The notes below the pieces were generated by a model that had not been told where the DNA came from, ran no database searches, and was given only the letters and a program-made list of their open reading frames with translations. Of a stretch of 64,000 nucleotides of DNA, positions 25,401 to 35,602 are shown in pieces. Where the stretch lies: the NCBI RefSeq assembly GCF_001305295.1, contig NZ_LJSI01000023.1, positions 96,270-160,269 of the forward strand, read 5' to 3'. Position 1 is the first letter of the stretch; each line of letters opens with the position of its first letter. The DNA comes from Neptunomonas antarctica (lineage in GTDB: Bacteria; Pseudomonadota; Gammaproteobacteria; Pseudomonadales; Balneatricaceae). Position numbers and translations under genes: made by a program.

Positions 25401-26888
25401 ATGTCGAATCTCAAATATAAAGACCTGCGTGATTTTATCTCTGTGTTGGAAGCCAGAGGTGAGCTCAAGCGAATTAAACAAGAGATTGATCCGAATCTCG
25501 AAATGACTGAAATTTGCGATCGTACCTTGCGTGCGGGTGGTCCTGCATTGCTGTTTGAGAATCCCAAAGGTTACGATTATCCGGTATTAGCTAACCTGTT
25601 TGGTACACCTGAGCGTGTTGCTTTAGGTATGGGTGAAGAAAGTGTCAGTGCGCTTCGCGAAGTCGGTAAATTGCTGGCTATGTTGAAAGAGCCCGAACCA
25701 CCCAAAAGCATGAAAGATGCCTGGGATAAGTTACCAATTTTCAAGCAAGTATTGAATATGGGGCCGAAGGTCGTTAAAAAAGCGGCGTGTCAGACTCATG
25801 TGCTTGAAGGTGATGCCGTTGATCTGTACAAATTACCTATCCAGACCTGTTGGCCAGGCGATGCCGGGCCATTGATTACCTGGCCTTTGGTTATCACGCG
25901 CGGTCCTAATAAAGAACGTCAAAACCTGGGTATTTATCGTCAGCAGGTTATCGGCAAAAATAAACTGATTATGCGTTGGTTAGCTCATCGGGGTGGTGCC
26001 CTGGATTTTAGAGAGTGGCAAAAACAGCATCCCGGTGAGAACTTTCCGGTGGCTGTTGCGCTCGGCGCAGATCCTGCGACTATTCTGGGAGCCGTAACGC
26101 CAGTACCAGACACCTTGTCGGAGTACGCATTTGCGGGCTTATTACGCGGCGGAAAAACCGAAGTGACGGCGTGTATTGGTAGTGATCTGCAAGTACCGGC
26201 CAGTGCTGAGTTTATTCTTGAAGGTTACATTGCACCTGATGAGATGGCAGAAGAAGGCCCGTTCGGTGACCACACCGGTTACTACAACGAAGTAGATAGC
26301 TTTCCTGTGTTTACGGTAGAGCGCATAACGCATCGTGACCGGCCTATTTATCACAGCACTTATACGGGTCGTCCACCTGATGAACCGGCCATTCTGGGCG
26401 TTGCTCTGAATGAAGTCTTTGTGCCTATTTTGCAGAAACAATTTCCTGAAATTGTAGATTTTTATCTGCCGCCAGAAGGCTGCTCCTATCGCATGGCCGT
26501 TGTGACCATGAAAAAACAGTATCCGGGGCATGCTAAGCGCGTCATGTTGGGCGTTTGGTCTTACTTACGCCAGTTTATGTATACTAAGTTCGTGATTGTT
26601 TGCGATGATGATATTAATGCGCGTGACTGGAACGATGTGATCTGGGCCATTACTACACGTATGGATCCATCACGTGATACGGTATTAATTGATAACACGC
26701 CGATTGATTATCTGGATTTTGCATCACCGGTTTCGGGTCTGGGCTCTAAAATGGGTATGGATGCGACGAATAAGTGGCCTGGTGAAACAACGCGAGAATG
26801 GGGTGAGCCTATTCAAATGTCGGATGATGTTAAGCAACGTATAGACGACATCTGGGATGAATTAGGCATTATGCCTGATGTCAGCTAA
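25401..26888 (+). CDS. ubiD: 4-hydroxy-3-polyprenylbenzoate decarboxylase
   Basis: UbiD removes the carboxyl group from the ubiquinone precursor using prenylated FMN made by UbiX. The 495-aa protein shows family blocks: [19 protein letters not shown] near 9-27, [17 protein letters not shown] near 178-194, and the [19 protein letters not shown] region near 285-305 that holds the catalytic acidic residues. The start is ATG 25401; the longer frame from 25371 has no support. It overlaps the reductase gene downstream by 11 nt. Confidence 0.95.
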   Translation: MSNLKYKDLRDFISVLEARGELKRIKQEIDPNLEMTEICDRTLRAGGPALLFENPKGYDYPVLANLFGTPERVALGMGEESVSALREVGKLLAMLKEPEPPKSMKDAWDKLPIFKQVLNMGPKVVKKAACQTHVLEGDAVDLYKLPIQTCWPGDAGPLITWPLVITRGPNKERQNLGIYRQQVIGKNKLIMRWLAHRGGALDFREWQKQHPGENFPVAVALGADPATILGAVTPVPDTLSEYAFAGLLRGGKTEVTACIGSDLQVPASAEFILEGYIAPDEMAEEGPFGDHTGYYNEVDSFPVFTVERITHRDRPIYHSTYTGRPPDEPAILGVALNEVFVPILQKQFPEIVDFYLPPEGCSYRMAVVTMKKQYPGHAKRVMLGVWSYLRQFMYTKFVIVCDDDINARDWNDVIWAITTRMDPSRDTVLIDNTPIDYLDFASPVSGLGSKMGMDATNKWPGETTREWGEPIQMSDDVKQRIDDIWDELGIMPDVS

Positions 26889-27942
26889 CGTGAAGTGTAT
26901 ACGCTTGAATGATATGGCTGAGCTATTATCATGCAACCCCGACGAAACGCTACTTCAGGTAGTGGAGCGATATGGGTATCGTATGCCTCGTAGTTGCCAA
27001 AATGGTGTGTGTCAGATATGTGAATATCAATTGTTGTCGGGTGAAGTCAGGCAACACTATCCGCAAAAGTACCTTACGGCTAAGATTGGCGACAGCGGAA
27101 ATAACCAAAAGACGCCATTGCTGGGCTTGGCATGTACATCTATCCCTGTGAGTGATTGCCGGATAAATATTAAAGGGCTGAAAAGTCCCGGAGAGCAAGA
27201 AGTGAAACGTTTGAATTGTGATATTGCACAGATAGAGAAGCTCAACAAGGATGTATATCGGGTATCGCTGGTGCTGCCTGCCACGGCATCGCAGTCGGTT
27301 GAGTATTATGCCGGCCAGTATCTTGAAATTGTTATGCCGGACGGTCAGCAAGCGGCGTTCTCTATCGGTAGTGCGCCTGAAGCAGGGCGTAATATTGAGT
27401 TGCATGTAAGACATGCGCCTGACAGCGTCTTGTCGACGGCTATTCTGGCGCATTTGCAAAGTTCAAAAACGGTTACCGTAGAACTGCCGCAAGGCGATTG
27501 TTATCTTCGCGCAGGCAACGTGGTTGCTGGTCAAACGATTATTTTAGCGGCAGCCAGTACCGGATTTTCTCAGATCAAAAGTATGATGGAGCATCTGCTG
27601 GCGCAGCATGTGAAAAATCCAATACATCTCTATTGGGGCGCACGGGTGGCGGCAGATTTGTATCTCTCTGAACTGCCAAAGCAGTGGGCAGCAGAAAACG
27701 ATAATGTTACTTACCATCCCGTCGTGAGTGAGCCTGGTGATAGCTGTGGCTGGACAGGAAGGGTTGATTTACTACCGCGAGCTATTCAGAGCGACTTTGA
27801 TAGCCTGGCGGATGTTGAGGTATACACCAGTGGCTCACCTGCAATGGTTTATGCATTACTGGATGCGTGTGAAGAAAAAGGGCTAAAGCAGGCACAAATG
27901 CATTCAGATGTATTTGCGTATGCACCTCGCCCAGAAAAATAG
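26878..27942 (+). CDS. Ferredoxin-NAD(P)H flavin reductase fusion
   Basis: This 354-aa protein joins an N-terminal plant-type 2Fe-2S ferredoxin domain (Cys40, Cys45, Cys48 and Cys86, fitting C-x4-C-x2-C...C) to a C-terminal FAD/NAD(P)H reductase domain: the FAD-binding [12 protein letters not shown]...[11 protein letters not shown] region near 120-150, and the [15 protein letters not shown] and [10 protein letters not shown] motifs in the NAD(P)H half. In E. coli ubiD is followed by fre, a flavin reductase without the ferredoxin part. Here the equivalent position holds the fused form, overlapping ubiD by 11 nt. It may reduce flavin or feed electrons to quinone or iron chemistry. The partner is unknown. 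Confidence 0.87.
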   Translation: MSANVKCIRLNDMAELLSCNPDETLLQVVERYGYRMPRSCQNGVCQICEYQLLSGEVRQHYPQKYLTAKIGDSGNNQKTPLLGLACTSIPVSDCRINIKGLKSPGEQEVKRLNCDIAQIEKLNKDVYRVSLVLPATASQSVEYYAGQYLEIVMPDGQQAAFSIGSAPEAGRNIELHVRHAPDSVLSTAILAHLQSSKTVTVELPQGDCYLRAGNVVAGQTIILAAASTGFSQIKSMMEHLLAQHVKNPIHLYWGARVAADLYLSELPKQWAAENDNVTYHPVVSEPGDSCGWTGRVDLLPRAIQSDFDSLADVEVYTSGSPAMVYALLDACEEKGLKQAQMHSDVFAYAPRPEK

Positions 27943-27968
27943 TGACTGATTGATATGTTAGTGTTTCC

Positions 27969-27997
27969 AAAACGCCGGTCATTTGATCGGCGTTTTT
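27969..27997 (+). terminator. Terminator after the ferredoxin-reductase gene
   Basis: ACGCCGGTCA and TGATCGGCGT form the stem, followed by TTTTT. Together they mark the end of the ubiD-reductase unit. Confidence 0.9.
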
Positions 27998-28185
27998 ATG
28001 TGACTAAATTGGTAAAGGGTTTGTAGAAGATGCCCGCTAGTATGAACTTTTGTATCTAAGTGTCTGTCGAATTTAAAGTCCTGATCTATAGGGCTCAATT
28101 ATCAGCTAGCTGTTTATTGAAAACATTCATCAAAAAATAGGTATCAGATAATTTCCTATCTCTAAAAAACAAAAAAGGATTTAAT

Positions 28186-28638
28186 ATGCGTATTATCTTA
28201 TTAGGCATTCTGTCAATTTTTGCACTTTCTTCACCGGTATTTGCTGATAATGGCCTTGTTAATGTGAAGAGTGCTCACGATGTGAAAATGACGGCTGATC
28301 GACTTGAAGCAGTACTGGTAGAAAAAGGAATGACGGTTTTTGCGCGTATTGACCACGCCGCGGGTGCTGAGAAAGCCGGGATGCAGTTACGCCCAACAGA
28401 GTTGGTGATTTTTGGTAATCCCAAAGTTGGCACGCCACTAATGCTGTGTGATCAAAATGCCGCGATTGATCTTCCACAAAAAGCGTTAATTCATGAAGAT
28501 GCAGCAGGGCAGGTCTGGTTGAGCTATAACAGTCCCGCCTACCTGGCTGAACGTCATCAGTTGAAAGAGTGCTCAGCTGTTCTGATGAAAGTTGAGAATG
28601 CGCTTAGCAACTTTGCTAAGGCTGCCACTCAGTCTTAA
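28186..28638 (+). CDS. DUF302 periplasmic protein
   Basis: This 150-aa protein has a clear signal peptide (about 1-20, ending SPVFA before DNGLVNVKS). The mature part matches DUF302, including the family stretches VEKGMTVFARIDHAAGAEKA near residues 50-69, PTELVIFGNPKVGTPLM near 74-90, and DLPQKALIHEDAAGQVWLSY near 98-117. The family's function is unclear. It is transcribed alone, with its own terminator. Confidence 0.92.
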   Translation: MRIILLGILSIFALSSPVFADNGLVNVKSAHDVKMTADRLEAVLVEKGMTVFARIDHAAGAEKAGMQLRPTELVIFGNPKVGTPLMLCDQNAAIDLPQKALIHEDAAGQVWLSYNSPAYLAERHQLKECSAVLMKVENALSNFAKAATQS

Positions 28639-28671
28639 ACTCTGGATCCTAAATAAAAATTTATGGACAAT

Positions 28672-28701
28672 AAAAAACCGGAACAGAATTCCGGTTTTTT
28701 T
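28672..28701. terminator. Two-way terminator between DUF302 and hemY
   Basis: An AACCGGAA / TTCCGGTT stem is flanked by an A run on the left and seven T residues on the right. It serves DUF302 (plus) and the hem operon (minus). Confidence 0.92.
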
Positions 28702-28722
28702 ATATTCAAAAAAGCAGTAGGC

Positions 28723-30006
28723 TTATATGCTGCTTGCAGCTTTTTCTGTGTTTTGTTCTTTATTTTGTGCTTCGGTTGAGGTTGGCAGAGGCGAGAGGTT
28801 CTCTCCCGTCAGCGCTAACCCATCTTGCATCACTTTGAGTGAACGTTCAGTTTCACCCAAGTGTTGCAGTAAGCGACTCAACTCGTTATAGGTCTCTGAC
28901 GATTTTTCAAGAGTCAGGCTTTCCTCAAAATAGTCCGCTGCTTTTCCCCATTGCTCGTTGCGCATGGCCAGTCGGCCAAGGGTGAGTTTGAGTGCCGCAC
29001 TATCGGGGTTCTTTTTCAGCCAGCCTTTGGCTACCTCAAGCTGTTTATGTGCATTTTCACCCTTAATGCGACCATAAAGCTTAACCAGTTCTTCATCCCA
29101 TTGATGTTTGATCTGATCTCGTAAAAAGCTTTCTGCTTTATCTTCTGAATCAGCGGTAATCAGCTGTTCAATATACTGTCGAACCATAGAGGTGTCATGT
29201 GACAATCTGGAAGGAATACTCTGCCACTCTTTTGTGAGTGCTTTCAGGCGGGTGTTGTTATCTGCTTCTACAGGCAAATTGGTGAGAGTGCTGTTGAGCA
29301 GGCTTGAATAGCAGGCTTGTTCCAGTTCAGAAATCTCTTCTTCTTTCAGTACTTTCAGTTTGCGCAGTTCAGGAATCAGATTGGTCAGCCCGTGCCAGTC
29401 CTGCAGTCGCAGATATACATCTTTGAGCAGGCGCAGCACATAAGTATGTTTCGGCGCTAAGCGACGTAAGCGCAGCAGGGTTGCGAGGCAAGGTTCAAGC
29501 TGACCGCGTTCCAGCTGAATTTGCACTTGAGCGATACCAATAGCAACTTCAGCCTGAGGAACACAGCTAAGTGCTTTTTGCAGCAGGTCATCGGCGGCCT
29601 GATCTTCGCCTTGTTCATGAGCGGCGCGGGCGGCAGCGATGTAGTTAATCAGCGGTTGGGCGGAGTTCTCAGCTGATTGACTGAGTAATCGCTGAGCTTT
29701 CGACCAGCGGCCTTCCGACAATGCCAGCAGGCCTTTGAGGGTTTTCCCCTGAGCATGGCTAGCATCACGGCGCTCGCGCCATGCGCGGAATTTACCGGTG
29801 GGAAGACGAGCTTTGAAGAACAGGTTCACTGCCCAGTGTATTGCTACAAAGCCAATAAAGAGAATAACCAGCAAAACCCACAGACTGGTTTCAATAGTGC
29901 TTTCATTATAAGCAACCAGAACATAGCCGGGATCCTGAACCATTTTTTCGCCGATCCAGGCGCCAGCCGCCAAAATGAGCAGCAGCAGCAAAAGTAATCT
30001 TTTCAT
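28723..30006 (-). CDS. hemY: HemY, TPR-containing inner-membrane protein
   Basis: The 427-aa HemY of the hemCDXY operon has two N-terminal membrane spans (about 3-20 and 40-62), followed by a helical-repeat (TPR) cytosolic or periplasmic domain. The N-terminal block MKRLLLLLLLILAAGAWIGE, the PTGKFRAWRERRDASHAQGK segment near 70-89 and the LARLSEGRW-like (here LALSEGRWSKAQ) match HemY proteins. It is not protoporphyrinogen oxidase; the name is shared with a different protein in Gram-positives. It begins where hemX ends (1-nt overlap at 30006). Confidence 0.93.
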   Translation of the reverse strand: MKRLLLLLLLILAAGAWIGEKMVQDPGYVLVAYNESTIETSLWVLLVILFIGFVAIHWAVNLFFKARLPTGKFRAWRERRDASHAQGKTLKGLLALSEGRWSKAQRLLSQSAENSAQPLINYIAAARAAHEQGEDQAADDLLQKALSCVPQAEVAIGIAQVQIQLERGQLEPCLATLLRLRRLAPKHTYVLRLLKDVYLRLQDWHGLTNLIPELRKLKVLKEEEISELEQACYSSLLNSTLTNLPVEADNNTRLKALTKEWQSIPSRLSHDTSMVRQYIEQLITADSEDKAESFLRDQIKHQWDEELVKLYGRIKGENAHKQLEVAKGWLKKNPDSAALKLTLGRLAMRNEQWGKAADYFEESLTLEKSSETYNELSRLLQHLGETERSLKVMQDGLALTGENLSPLPTSTEAQNKEQNTEKAASSI

Positions 30007-31454
30007 TATGCTGCTCCTTCTTCCTTAAGTTTTGTGACCTGTTGAAGATAGCTCTTCAGGGCGTTCAATGATCCACTGATGTCTGGCATCACGGGTGCAA
30101 TTTTCAGCTCTCTTAGTTCGGTGATCCCACGGAGCAGTGCTTGTGTAGTCGCATCCTTCGCTTCAAAATAAGTACTAAGCCATTCTTCTGCTCTGGAAAG
30201 GCTGTAATCAAAAGCGGTTTGGTTTTTCTGCAATAATGCTAATTGAGCTTGTTCCAGCATTAAGTGAAGGTTCTGTTGAAGGTAGTAATTCTGTGCGGGT
30301 GAGAGCAGCGGTTCTATTGCCTCATCACGATGCTGAATCACGACCAGTTGTTCTACTTTATCAACGGCTTTTGCCCAAGACTCTTTTAGACCACTGGTCC
30401 AGGTGCTGCTCATGGATTCAGGTGTGATCTCTTCGATTAGAGACGGTAATTGATTTTTATCTGTGAGTGGTATTAGCCGTAGGTGTCCCACTTGCTCATT
30501 GAGTGCGGCTAGTTTCAGATAAGAGCCTTCAATATCATAGGTCGGTACTGATTCAAGGGCAGCAATATCAGTGGCAAGCGATTTGCGAACAGCATAGATG
30601 GACACATCATCGGTTTCTTTCAGTATTTTGTCTGCCGACTTCAGCAGTGTGAGTGCGCCGTTCGATGTGTTCTCCATCAATATACGTTGGTTCGCTAGTC
30701 TTAACAGGTATTCAACTTCAGCCAATAGCCAATCTTTGCGTGAATTGCTCTGTTTAGCGGTAACTTGCTGGATGCTTTGGGTCAGGCGTTGCTGTAGTTC
30801 TTCAATACCCTTTTGTTCTTTAGACGACTGGGATTGTAGTAACGTAAGATTTTGATTAACAGAAGAAACCTGAGAGGCAACTAATGACTTGGTATCTGTC
30901 ATCTGTGTTGTTGCATCAGCGACAGCCTTAGCTACTTCTTGCTTAAGGTTTTCAATAATCGCGCTGTCATTCTGCTGGGTTTGTAGTGATTGCCAGTACA
31001 GGTAGCCACTGCCGCCCAATGCAATAATAGATATTACAAGTGCGAGCTTGCCTGGCCAGGTTGCGCTCTGTTTCTCTTGATTTTGCATAATAGATGTCGT
31101 CGCTGCAATTGTCGGCTCTTCTTTTACAGGTGTCGTGCGTTTGCCTGATGTGGCATTACGTGCGGATTTTTTTTCCTGCTGTGGAGTCTTCTTTGTTGTG
31201 TTTGGTTCAACCCTTTGCTCGTTCTGTGCCGTTTCTTCGGGCGATACTGTAGTTGCGTTATCAGTTCTTTCGGCAGGTACTTCAGACGCCGTTTCAACTT
31301 TAGTTTTAGTAACATCAACCGTCGTTTCAGGTGAAGTTTTTGGCGAGTCCTGACCCGTCGTAGCTTTTGCTGCGTCTTGTCCGATGGCTTCTGCTGTCGG
31401 CTCAGCCGGTTTGTTTTTGGTCGTGGTATTAGTTTTGTTCTCGGTATTTTTCAT
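30006..31454 (-). CDS. hemX: HemX, uroporphyrinogen-III methyltransferase-like membrane protein
   Basis: This 482-aa protein is the third gene of the hem operon. Residues about 1-130 are low complexity, rich in Thr, Lys, Glu, Pro and Ala, and differ from family members in length. One membrane span lies near 135-155, then a coiled-coil and an extracytoplasmic domain with the DWLLAEVEYLLRLANQRIL motif near 245-263, the best mark of HemX. Despite its family name, a methyltransferase active site is not apparent. It overlaps hemD by 4 nt. Confidence 0.92.
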   Translation of the reverse strand: MKNTENKTNTTTKNKPAEPTAEAIGQDAAKATTGQDSPKTSPETTVDVTKTKVETASEVPAERTDNATTVSPEETAQNEQRVEPNTTKKTPQQEKKSARNATSGKRTTPVKEEPTIAATTSIMQNQEKQSATWPGKLALVISIIALGGSGYLYWQSLQTQQNDSAIIENLKQEVAKAVADATTQMTDTKSLVASQVSSVNQNLTLLQSQSSKEQKGIEELQQRLTQSIQQVTAKQSNSRKDWLLAEVEYLLRLANQRILMENTSNGALTLLKSADKILKETDDVSIYAVRKSLATDIAALESVPTYDIEGSYLKLAALNEQVGHLRLIPLTDKNQLPSLIEEITPESMSSTWTSGLKESWAKAVDKVEQLVVIQHRDEAIEPLLSPAQNYYLQQNLHLMLEQAQLALLQKNQTAFDYSLSRAEEWLSTYFEAKDATTQALLRGITELRELKIAPVMPDISGSLNALKSYLQQVTKLKEEGAA

Positions 31455-32275
31455 TCGTCGGCTTCCGAGTCGTTAGCTGAATTTAGCGCTGTTACCATGG
31501 ATAGATCATCCGGTCCTTGCGCTACCGTTATTCGCGAAAATCCTACTTGTCGAGCCTGAGCGGCAATCCGTTCGCTGGGCACTACAAGGCAGATAGAATG
31601 TAGTGAATCGGTACTGAATTGCTGTTGGCTACCTTGGGCAACTGTAACAAAATTGTTCAGGGCCTCGCCACTGGTAATCAGGATAGACGATAAGGGAAAG
31701 TTATAAATAGTACTTTTGATATGGGTATCGTCGTATTTCGGGCATGTTCTGTCGTAGAGGTTGGCATATTCCACCTCAGCACCCCGCGCGGATAAGGTAT
31801 CGGCTAACTCGTTTCGGCCGCCAGTTCCCCGCAAAATCAGGATCTTCTTATCCTTGATGCCTTGTAAGTCCGGCATGGTCAGCATCGCTTCTGAGTCAAA
31901 ACCGGCTGTGGAATAGGTGGCAGGGATGTCATAGTCGTTCAGGACTTGCGATGTTTTATGACCGATGGCGTACCATTGAATACCTTCAGGAAGCTGCGGC
32001 CAGTACTGATCAATCCAGTCGATAGCGAAATGGGCGGCATTAGGGCTGATGCAGATAATAATGCCATACATATCCAGGTTCATTATCTGGCTGCGTAGCG
32101 CCGCATAACGGGAGTCTTCTTCGGCAATCGGCCGTATCTCAAGTGCTGGCAGATGCAGGGCTTGTGCCCCGCAGCTTTCAAGCAGTTGAATTTGTTGTGT
32201 CGCCTGATGTTGCGGGCGTGTCACCAAAATCCGTTGGCCCTGTAAATCAGGCAGGTTAGCTGATGTTGAATGCAT
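31451..32275 (-). CDS. hemD: Uroporphyrinogen-III synthase
   Basis: HemD closes hydroxymethylbilane into uroporphyrinogen III. The 274-aa protein has the two-lobe fold of the family, low in sequence conservation: [15 protein letters not shown] near residues 12-26, [17 protein letters not shown] near 29-45, and the second-lobe [16 protein letters not shown] segment (here [12 protein letters not shown]) near 204-215. The start chosen is ATG 32275. A GTG at 32284 would add three residues and extend the overlap with hemC from 20 to 29 nt. Confidence 0.92.
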   Translation of the reverse strand: MHSTSANLPDLQGQRILVTRPQHQATQQIQLLESCGAQALHLPALEIRPIAEEDSRYAALRSQIMNLDMYGIIICISPNAAHFAIDWIDQYWPQLPEGIQWYAIGHKTSQVLNDYDIPATYSTAGFDSEAMLTMPDLQGIKDKKILILRGTGGRNELADTLSARGAEVEYANLYDRTCPKYDDTHIKSTIYNFPLSSILITSGEALNNFVTVAQGSQQQFSTDSLHSICLVVPSERIAAQARQVGFSRITVAQGPDDLSMVTALNSANDSEADE

Positions 32276-33200
32276 ATACTTCACTCAGGATTTCGCCTGC
32301 TCCGGCGGCCAGCAAGCGTTCGGCAACAGTAATGCCGATTGCTTCAGCCTGGTCTGGGTGTCCGCGCATTTCATCCCTCAGAACAGTGGTGCCATCAGGA
32401 CGGGCAACGAGTCCGCGTAAGTAAACTTCATCCTGCGCTTCATTAAGTGTTGCATAGCAGGCAATAGGTACCTGGCAGCCGCCTTCAAGACGCTTGTTAA
32501 GAGCCCGTTCGGCGAGAACACACCATGCGGTAGCCTGATGATGCAAAGGTGCCAGTAACGCGATGGTTTCTGCGTCATCCATACGGCATTCAATACCGAC
32601 AGCGCCCTGTCCGCCTGCGGGTAAGCAAATATCGTCTGGAAGTTCACAGCGAATGCGTTCTTCCAGTTTCAAGCGAATCAGACCGGCAGAGGCAAGAATA
32701 ATTGCGTCGTATTGCCCATCATCCAGTTTGCCGAGGCGGGTCTGAACATTGCCGCGCAGATCCTTAATTTCAAGATCGGGACGTTGTTCTTTTAATAGTG
32801 CCTGGCGTCTGAGTGATGATGTTCCGACGATGGCGCCCTGTGGCAGATCAGAGAGGGAGCTGAATTTGTTGGACACAAACGCATCGCTGGGTGTCTCACG
32901 CGGGCAGATAACGGCTAAACCAAGCCCTTCGGGAAACGCCATAGGGACATCTTTCATCGAGTGAACGGCGATATCGGCACGATTTTCCTGTATGGCAATT
33001 TCGAGCTCTTTAACAAATAAACCTTTGCCGCCAACTTTAGCCAGCGGAGTATCCAGAATTTTGTCACCCCGGGTTGTCATGCCTAGTAATTCCACCTGAA
33101 TGCCCGGATGAAACTTTTCCAGTTCAGCTTTTACGTATTCAGCTTGCCAGAGTGCAAGTAGGCTTTTCCGGGTCGCAATGCGTACAACTTTTTTCTGCAT
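32256..33200 (-). CDS. hemC: Hydroxymethylbilane synthase (porphobilinogen deaminase)
   Basis: HemC links four porphobilinogens into hydroxymethylbilane. The 314-aa enzyme has Cys242 (in [14 protein letters not shown]), which holds the dipyrromethane cofactor, with [17 protein letters not shown] near 8-24, [11 protein letters not shown] near 57-67, HSMKDVP near 80-86 and [11 protein letters not shown] near 126-136. It is the first gene of hemCDXY and is divergent from argH across a 198-nt gap. Confidence 0.97.
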   Translation of the reverse strand: MQKKVVRIATRKSLLALWQAEYVKAELEKFHPGIQVELLGMTTRGDKILDTPLAKVGGKGLFVKELEIAIQENRADIAVHSMKDVPMAFPEGLGLAVICPRETPSDAFVSNKFSSLSDLPQGAIVGTSSLRRQALLKEQRPDLEIKDLRGNVQTRLGKLDDGQYDAIILASAGLIRLKLEERIRCELPDDICLPAGGQGAVGIECRMDDAETIALLAPLHHQATAWCVLAERALNKRLEGGCQVPIACYATLNEAQDEVYLRGLVARPDGTTVLRDEMRGHPDQAEAIGITVAERLLAAGAGEILSEVYAFNIS

Positions 33201-33336
33201 AGTTCTGTCCTGAAATTCTTTTCTGAAATAAAAACGGCAATAGGCCTTATCTGATCAATGAACCGATTGTAACAGATCATTAGGATTCTGGGACTTGCAT
33301 ATATCAAGAGAGCACGCGTTTGAGCGCCAATACTGC

Positions 33337-33342
33337 TATAAT
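33337..33342 (+). promoter_or_regulatory. Extended -10 promoter for argH
   Basis: TGC-TATAAT is an extended -10 (TGnTATAAT), 57 nt before the argH start. The -35 is weak, which is typical where an extended -10 compensates. Confidence 0.6.
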
Positions 33343-33398
33343 CCCCCGCAAATTAAGACCAAAAAGGTCTGTAAAGTTTCAATAATGAGGTCCTGAAT

Positions 33399-34790
33399 AT
33401 GAGCAATAAAACCAACCAGCAATGGGGTGGTCGTTTTAATGAACCAACGGATGCCTTTGTTGCACGCTTTACTGCGTCAGTAGAATTTGATCAGCGCATG
33501 TACCGTCAGGATATTCAAGGTTCAGTTGCTCATGCCACGATGCTAACCGAAGCGGGCGTTCTGACGACTGACGAACGCGATATGATTCTTCAGGGATTGT
33601 CTGAAATTCAGCAGGATATCGAAGCAGGGCGCTTTGAGTGGTCTATCGCACTTGAAGACGTGCATATGAATATCGAAGCGGCATTGACCAATAAAATTGG
33701 TAACACCGGCAAAAAACTGCATACAGGACGTTCGCGTAACGATCAGGTAGCCACGGATATTCGCTTGTATTTGCGTGATGAAATTGATCTGATTCTGTTA
33801 GAAATAACACGCTTGCAGCAGGGATTACTGGGGTTGGCTGAACAAGAAGCCGATACCATTATGCCGGGCTTTACACATTTACAAACCGCCCAACCCGTTA
33901 CGTTCGGGCATCATCTGATGGCCTGGTTTGAAATGCTCAGCCGTGATTATGAGCGTTTTACAGACACGCGCAAACGCGTCAATATTATGCCTTTAGGGGC
34001 TGCAGCACTGGCGGGCACCACGTATCCGATTCGACGTGATATTACCTGTCAATTGCTAGGCTTTGATGCGCCCGCCGAAAACTCGCTGGATGCTGTTTCA
34101 GATCGGGATTTCGCCATTGAGTTTTGTGCAGCGTCGAGCGTTCTGATGATGCATATGACACGTATGTCTGAAGAGCTGGTGCTATGGACATCAGCGCAGT
34201 TCAACTTTATTAACTTGCCAGACCGTTTCTGCACAGGCTCCTCAATTATGCCGCAGAAAAAAAATCCAGATGTGCCTGAACTGGTGCGAGGTAAAAGTGG
34301 ACGAGTGTATGGTCACTTGTTTAGTTTGTTAACCTTGATGAAGTCGCAACCACTGGCTTACAACAAAGATAACCAAGAAGATAAAGAGCCGTTGTTCGAT
34401 ACGATCGATACGCTAAAAGGCTGTTTGCGTGCGTACGCTGATATGGTGCCAGCGCTTGAATCCCGCAAGGAATATATGCGCGAAGCGGCGCTACGTGGCT
34501 TTTCCACAGCAACTGATTTGGCAGATTATCTGGTCAGACAAGGTATGCCATTCCGAGATGCGCATGAGGTTGTCGGGAAATCTGTCGCGTACGGTATCAA
34601 CACAGGTAAAGATCTGGGTGAGATGTCATTGGCTGAGCTGCAAACATTTTCTGATACCATTGCGGATGATGTTTTTGAAGTGCTGACGCTGGAAGGATCG
34701 GTCGCCGCGCGTAACCATCTTGGCGGTACGGCACCCAACCAGGTGCGAGCAGCCGTGGCACGCGGCCAGGAAAAACTAAAGCAGCGTTGA
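33399..34790 (+). CDS. argH: Argininosuccinate lyase
   Basis: ArgH splits argininosuccinate into arginine and fumarate, the last step of arginine synthesis. The 463-aa protein has the fumarase/aspartase signature [12 protein letters not shown] near residues 280-291, [13 protein letters not shown] near 108-120, and [18 protein letters not shown] near 155-172. The N-terminus [13 protein letters not shown] is standard. The ribosome site ATGAGGTCC lies a few bases before ATG 33399. A terminator follows at 34809. Confidence 0.97.
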   Translation: MSNKTNQQWGGRFNEPTDAFVARFTASVEFDQRMYRQDIQGSVAHATMLTEAGVLTTDERDMILQGLSEIQQDIEAGRFEWSIALEDVHMNIEAALTNKIGNTGKKLHTGRSRNDQVATDIRLYLRDEIDLILLEITRLQQGLLGLAEQEADTIMPGFTHLQTAQPVTFGHHLMAWFEMLSRDYERFTDTRKRVNIMPLGAAALAGTTYPIRRDITCQLLGFDAPAENSLDAVSDRDFAIEFCAASSVLMMHMTRMSEELVLWTSAQFNFINLPDRFCTGSSIMPQKKNPDVPELVRGKSGRVYGHLFSLLTLMKSQPLAYNKDNQEDKEPLFDTIDTLKGCLRAYADMVPALESRKEYMREAALRGFSTATDLADYLVRQGMPFRDAHEVVGKSVAYGINTGKDLGEMSLAELQTFSDTIADDVFEVLTLEGSVAARNHLGGTAPNQVRAAVARGQEKLKQR

Positions 34791-34808
34791 TAATCATTAA
34801 CGCTATTG

Positions 34809-34834
34809 AAAAGCGGGCATAATGCCCGCTTTTT
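34809..34834 (+). terminator. Terminator after argH
   Basis: AAGCGGGCAT and ATGCCCGCTT form a perfect stem followed by TTTT, 20 nt after the argH stop. Confidence 0.9.
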
Positions 34835-34924
34835 CGTATCAGACGGGGACCAATTTTGTGCAGCTATAACACATCAGTGTTTATGTTTATGTGATAAAGC
34901 TAAATGCTTAACAAACCCAGCTAG

Positions 34925-35437
34925 TTAATTCAGCGTGATATCAACCATAAGGTCGCTGGCAATTGCTTCTAGCGCACTCTGTAAATCATCAAAATCCATG
35001 TTGTCTGGAGCTAACAGATGCGCTTCTGCTTTAAAGAGTAGTTCTGCAGACATGGATCCGGAAACGAGTTCAGTCGTTAGATTTTCAACATTGATATGTC
35101 GATGTGCCAGTGCTTGCGATATATCACGAACGATACCGGGTTTGTCGTGACCAATCAGCTCTAACGTAAATGCCTGTAATGTATCAGGTCGTTCCTGTTC
35201 GTCAGCAGCCTCAGCAATGATTTTTAATCCTGAGTTTTGCAGTGCTTGCAGCGCGTCTGTTAGCGCAGTAACCTTCGTTTCCGGTACAGTAATGACAAGA
35301 ATGCCAGCGAACTTCCCACCCAGCCGGGAAAGCGATGACTCGAGCCAATTACCTTCATGTTGTGCGATAGTGTGTGACAAGCGTTCGACTAACCCAGGTT
35401 TATCGGGTCCGATGATAGTAAGTATGAGAGCAGTCAT
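34925..35437 (-). CDS. ACT-domain regulator, GcvR-like
   Basis: This 170-aa protein is built from two ACT domains (about 1-80 and 88-168). It carries the LILTIIGPDKPGLVERLSHT motif near residues 4-23 and a second LELIGHDKPGIVRDISQALA near 92-111. GcvR proteins have this layout and repress the glycine cleavage operon with GcvA. A link to the gcvT-gcvH genes at 49-50.5 kb is plausible but unproven. It could instead be a general amino-acid-binding regulator. Confidence 0.82.
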   Translation of the reverse strand: MTALILTIIGPDKPGLVERLSHTIAQHEGNWLESSLSRLGGKFAGILVITVPETKVTALTDALQALQNSGLKIIAEAADEQERPDTLQAFTLELIGHDKPGIVRDISQALAHRHINVENLTTELVSGSMSAELLFKAEAHLLAPDNMDFDDLQSALEAIASDLMVDITLN

Positions 35438-35500
35438 ACAGTAGGCTCCTTCTTAGGCAGGATCAGATTATTAAGAATGATCAGAAAATTATCACTGCGA

Positions 35501-35580
35501 TTAAAGTTATTATCTAGAAGCTGTTCTTTAGAAGCTATGGTCTAGAAGTTATTATTTAAAAGCTGTGATTTAAATTATTC
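35501..35580 (+). repeat. Tandem 14-bp repeat, five units plus a partial
   Basis: Five units start at 35501, 35515, 35529, 35543 and 35557 with exact 14-nt spacing and a partial sixth at 35571. The unit is close to TAGAAGCTNTNNTT; the first unit is the most divergent (TTAAAG). It lies in the gap between the GcvR-like gene and the AEC gene, upstream of both. No coding frame explains it. Confidence 0.75.
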
Positions 35581-35602
35581 ATACTCAGGATAGTACACAA
35601 AT

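Noticed and set aside
26142..26531. 129-aa minus-strand ORF inside ubiD
   Set aside because: Shadow of the ubiD reading frame; no independent signal.
26950..27459. 169-aa minus-strand ORF in the ferredoxin-reductase gene
   Set aside because: Composition of a shadow frame; the plus strand has clear ferredoxin and FAD motifs.
28723..30006. Reading hemY as protoporphyrinogen oxidase
   Set aside because: It is the TPR membrane protein of the hemCDXY operon; there is no FAD motif.
35501..35580. 14-bp repeat taken for a CRISPR or integration site
   Set aside because: Units directly abut with no spacers, and there is no recombinase nearby.
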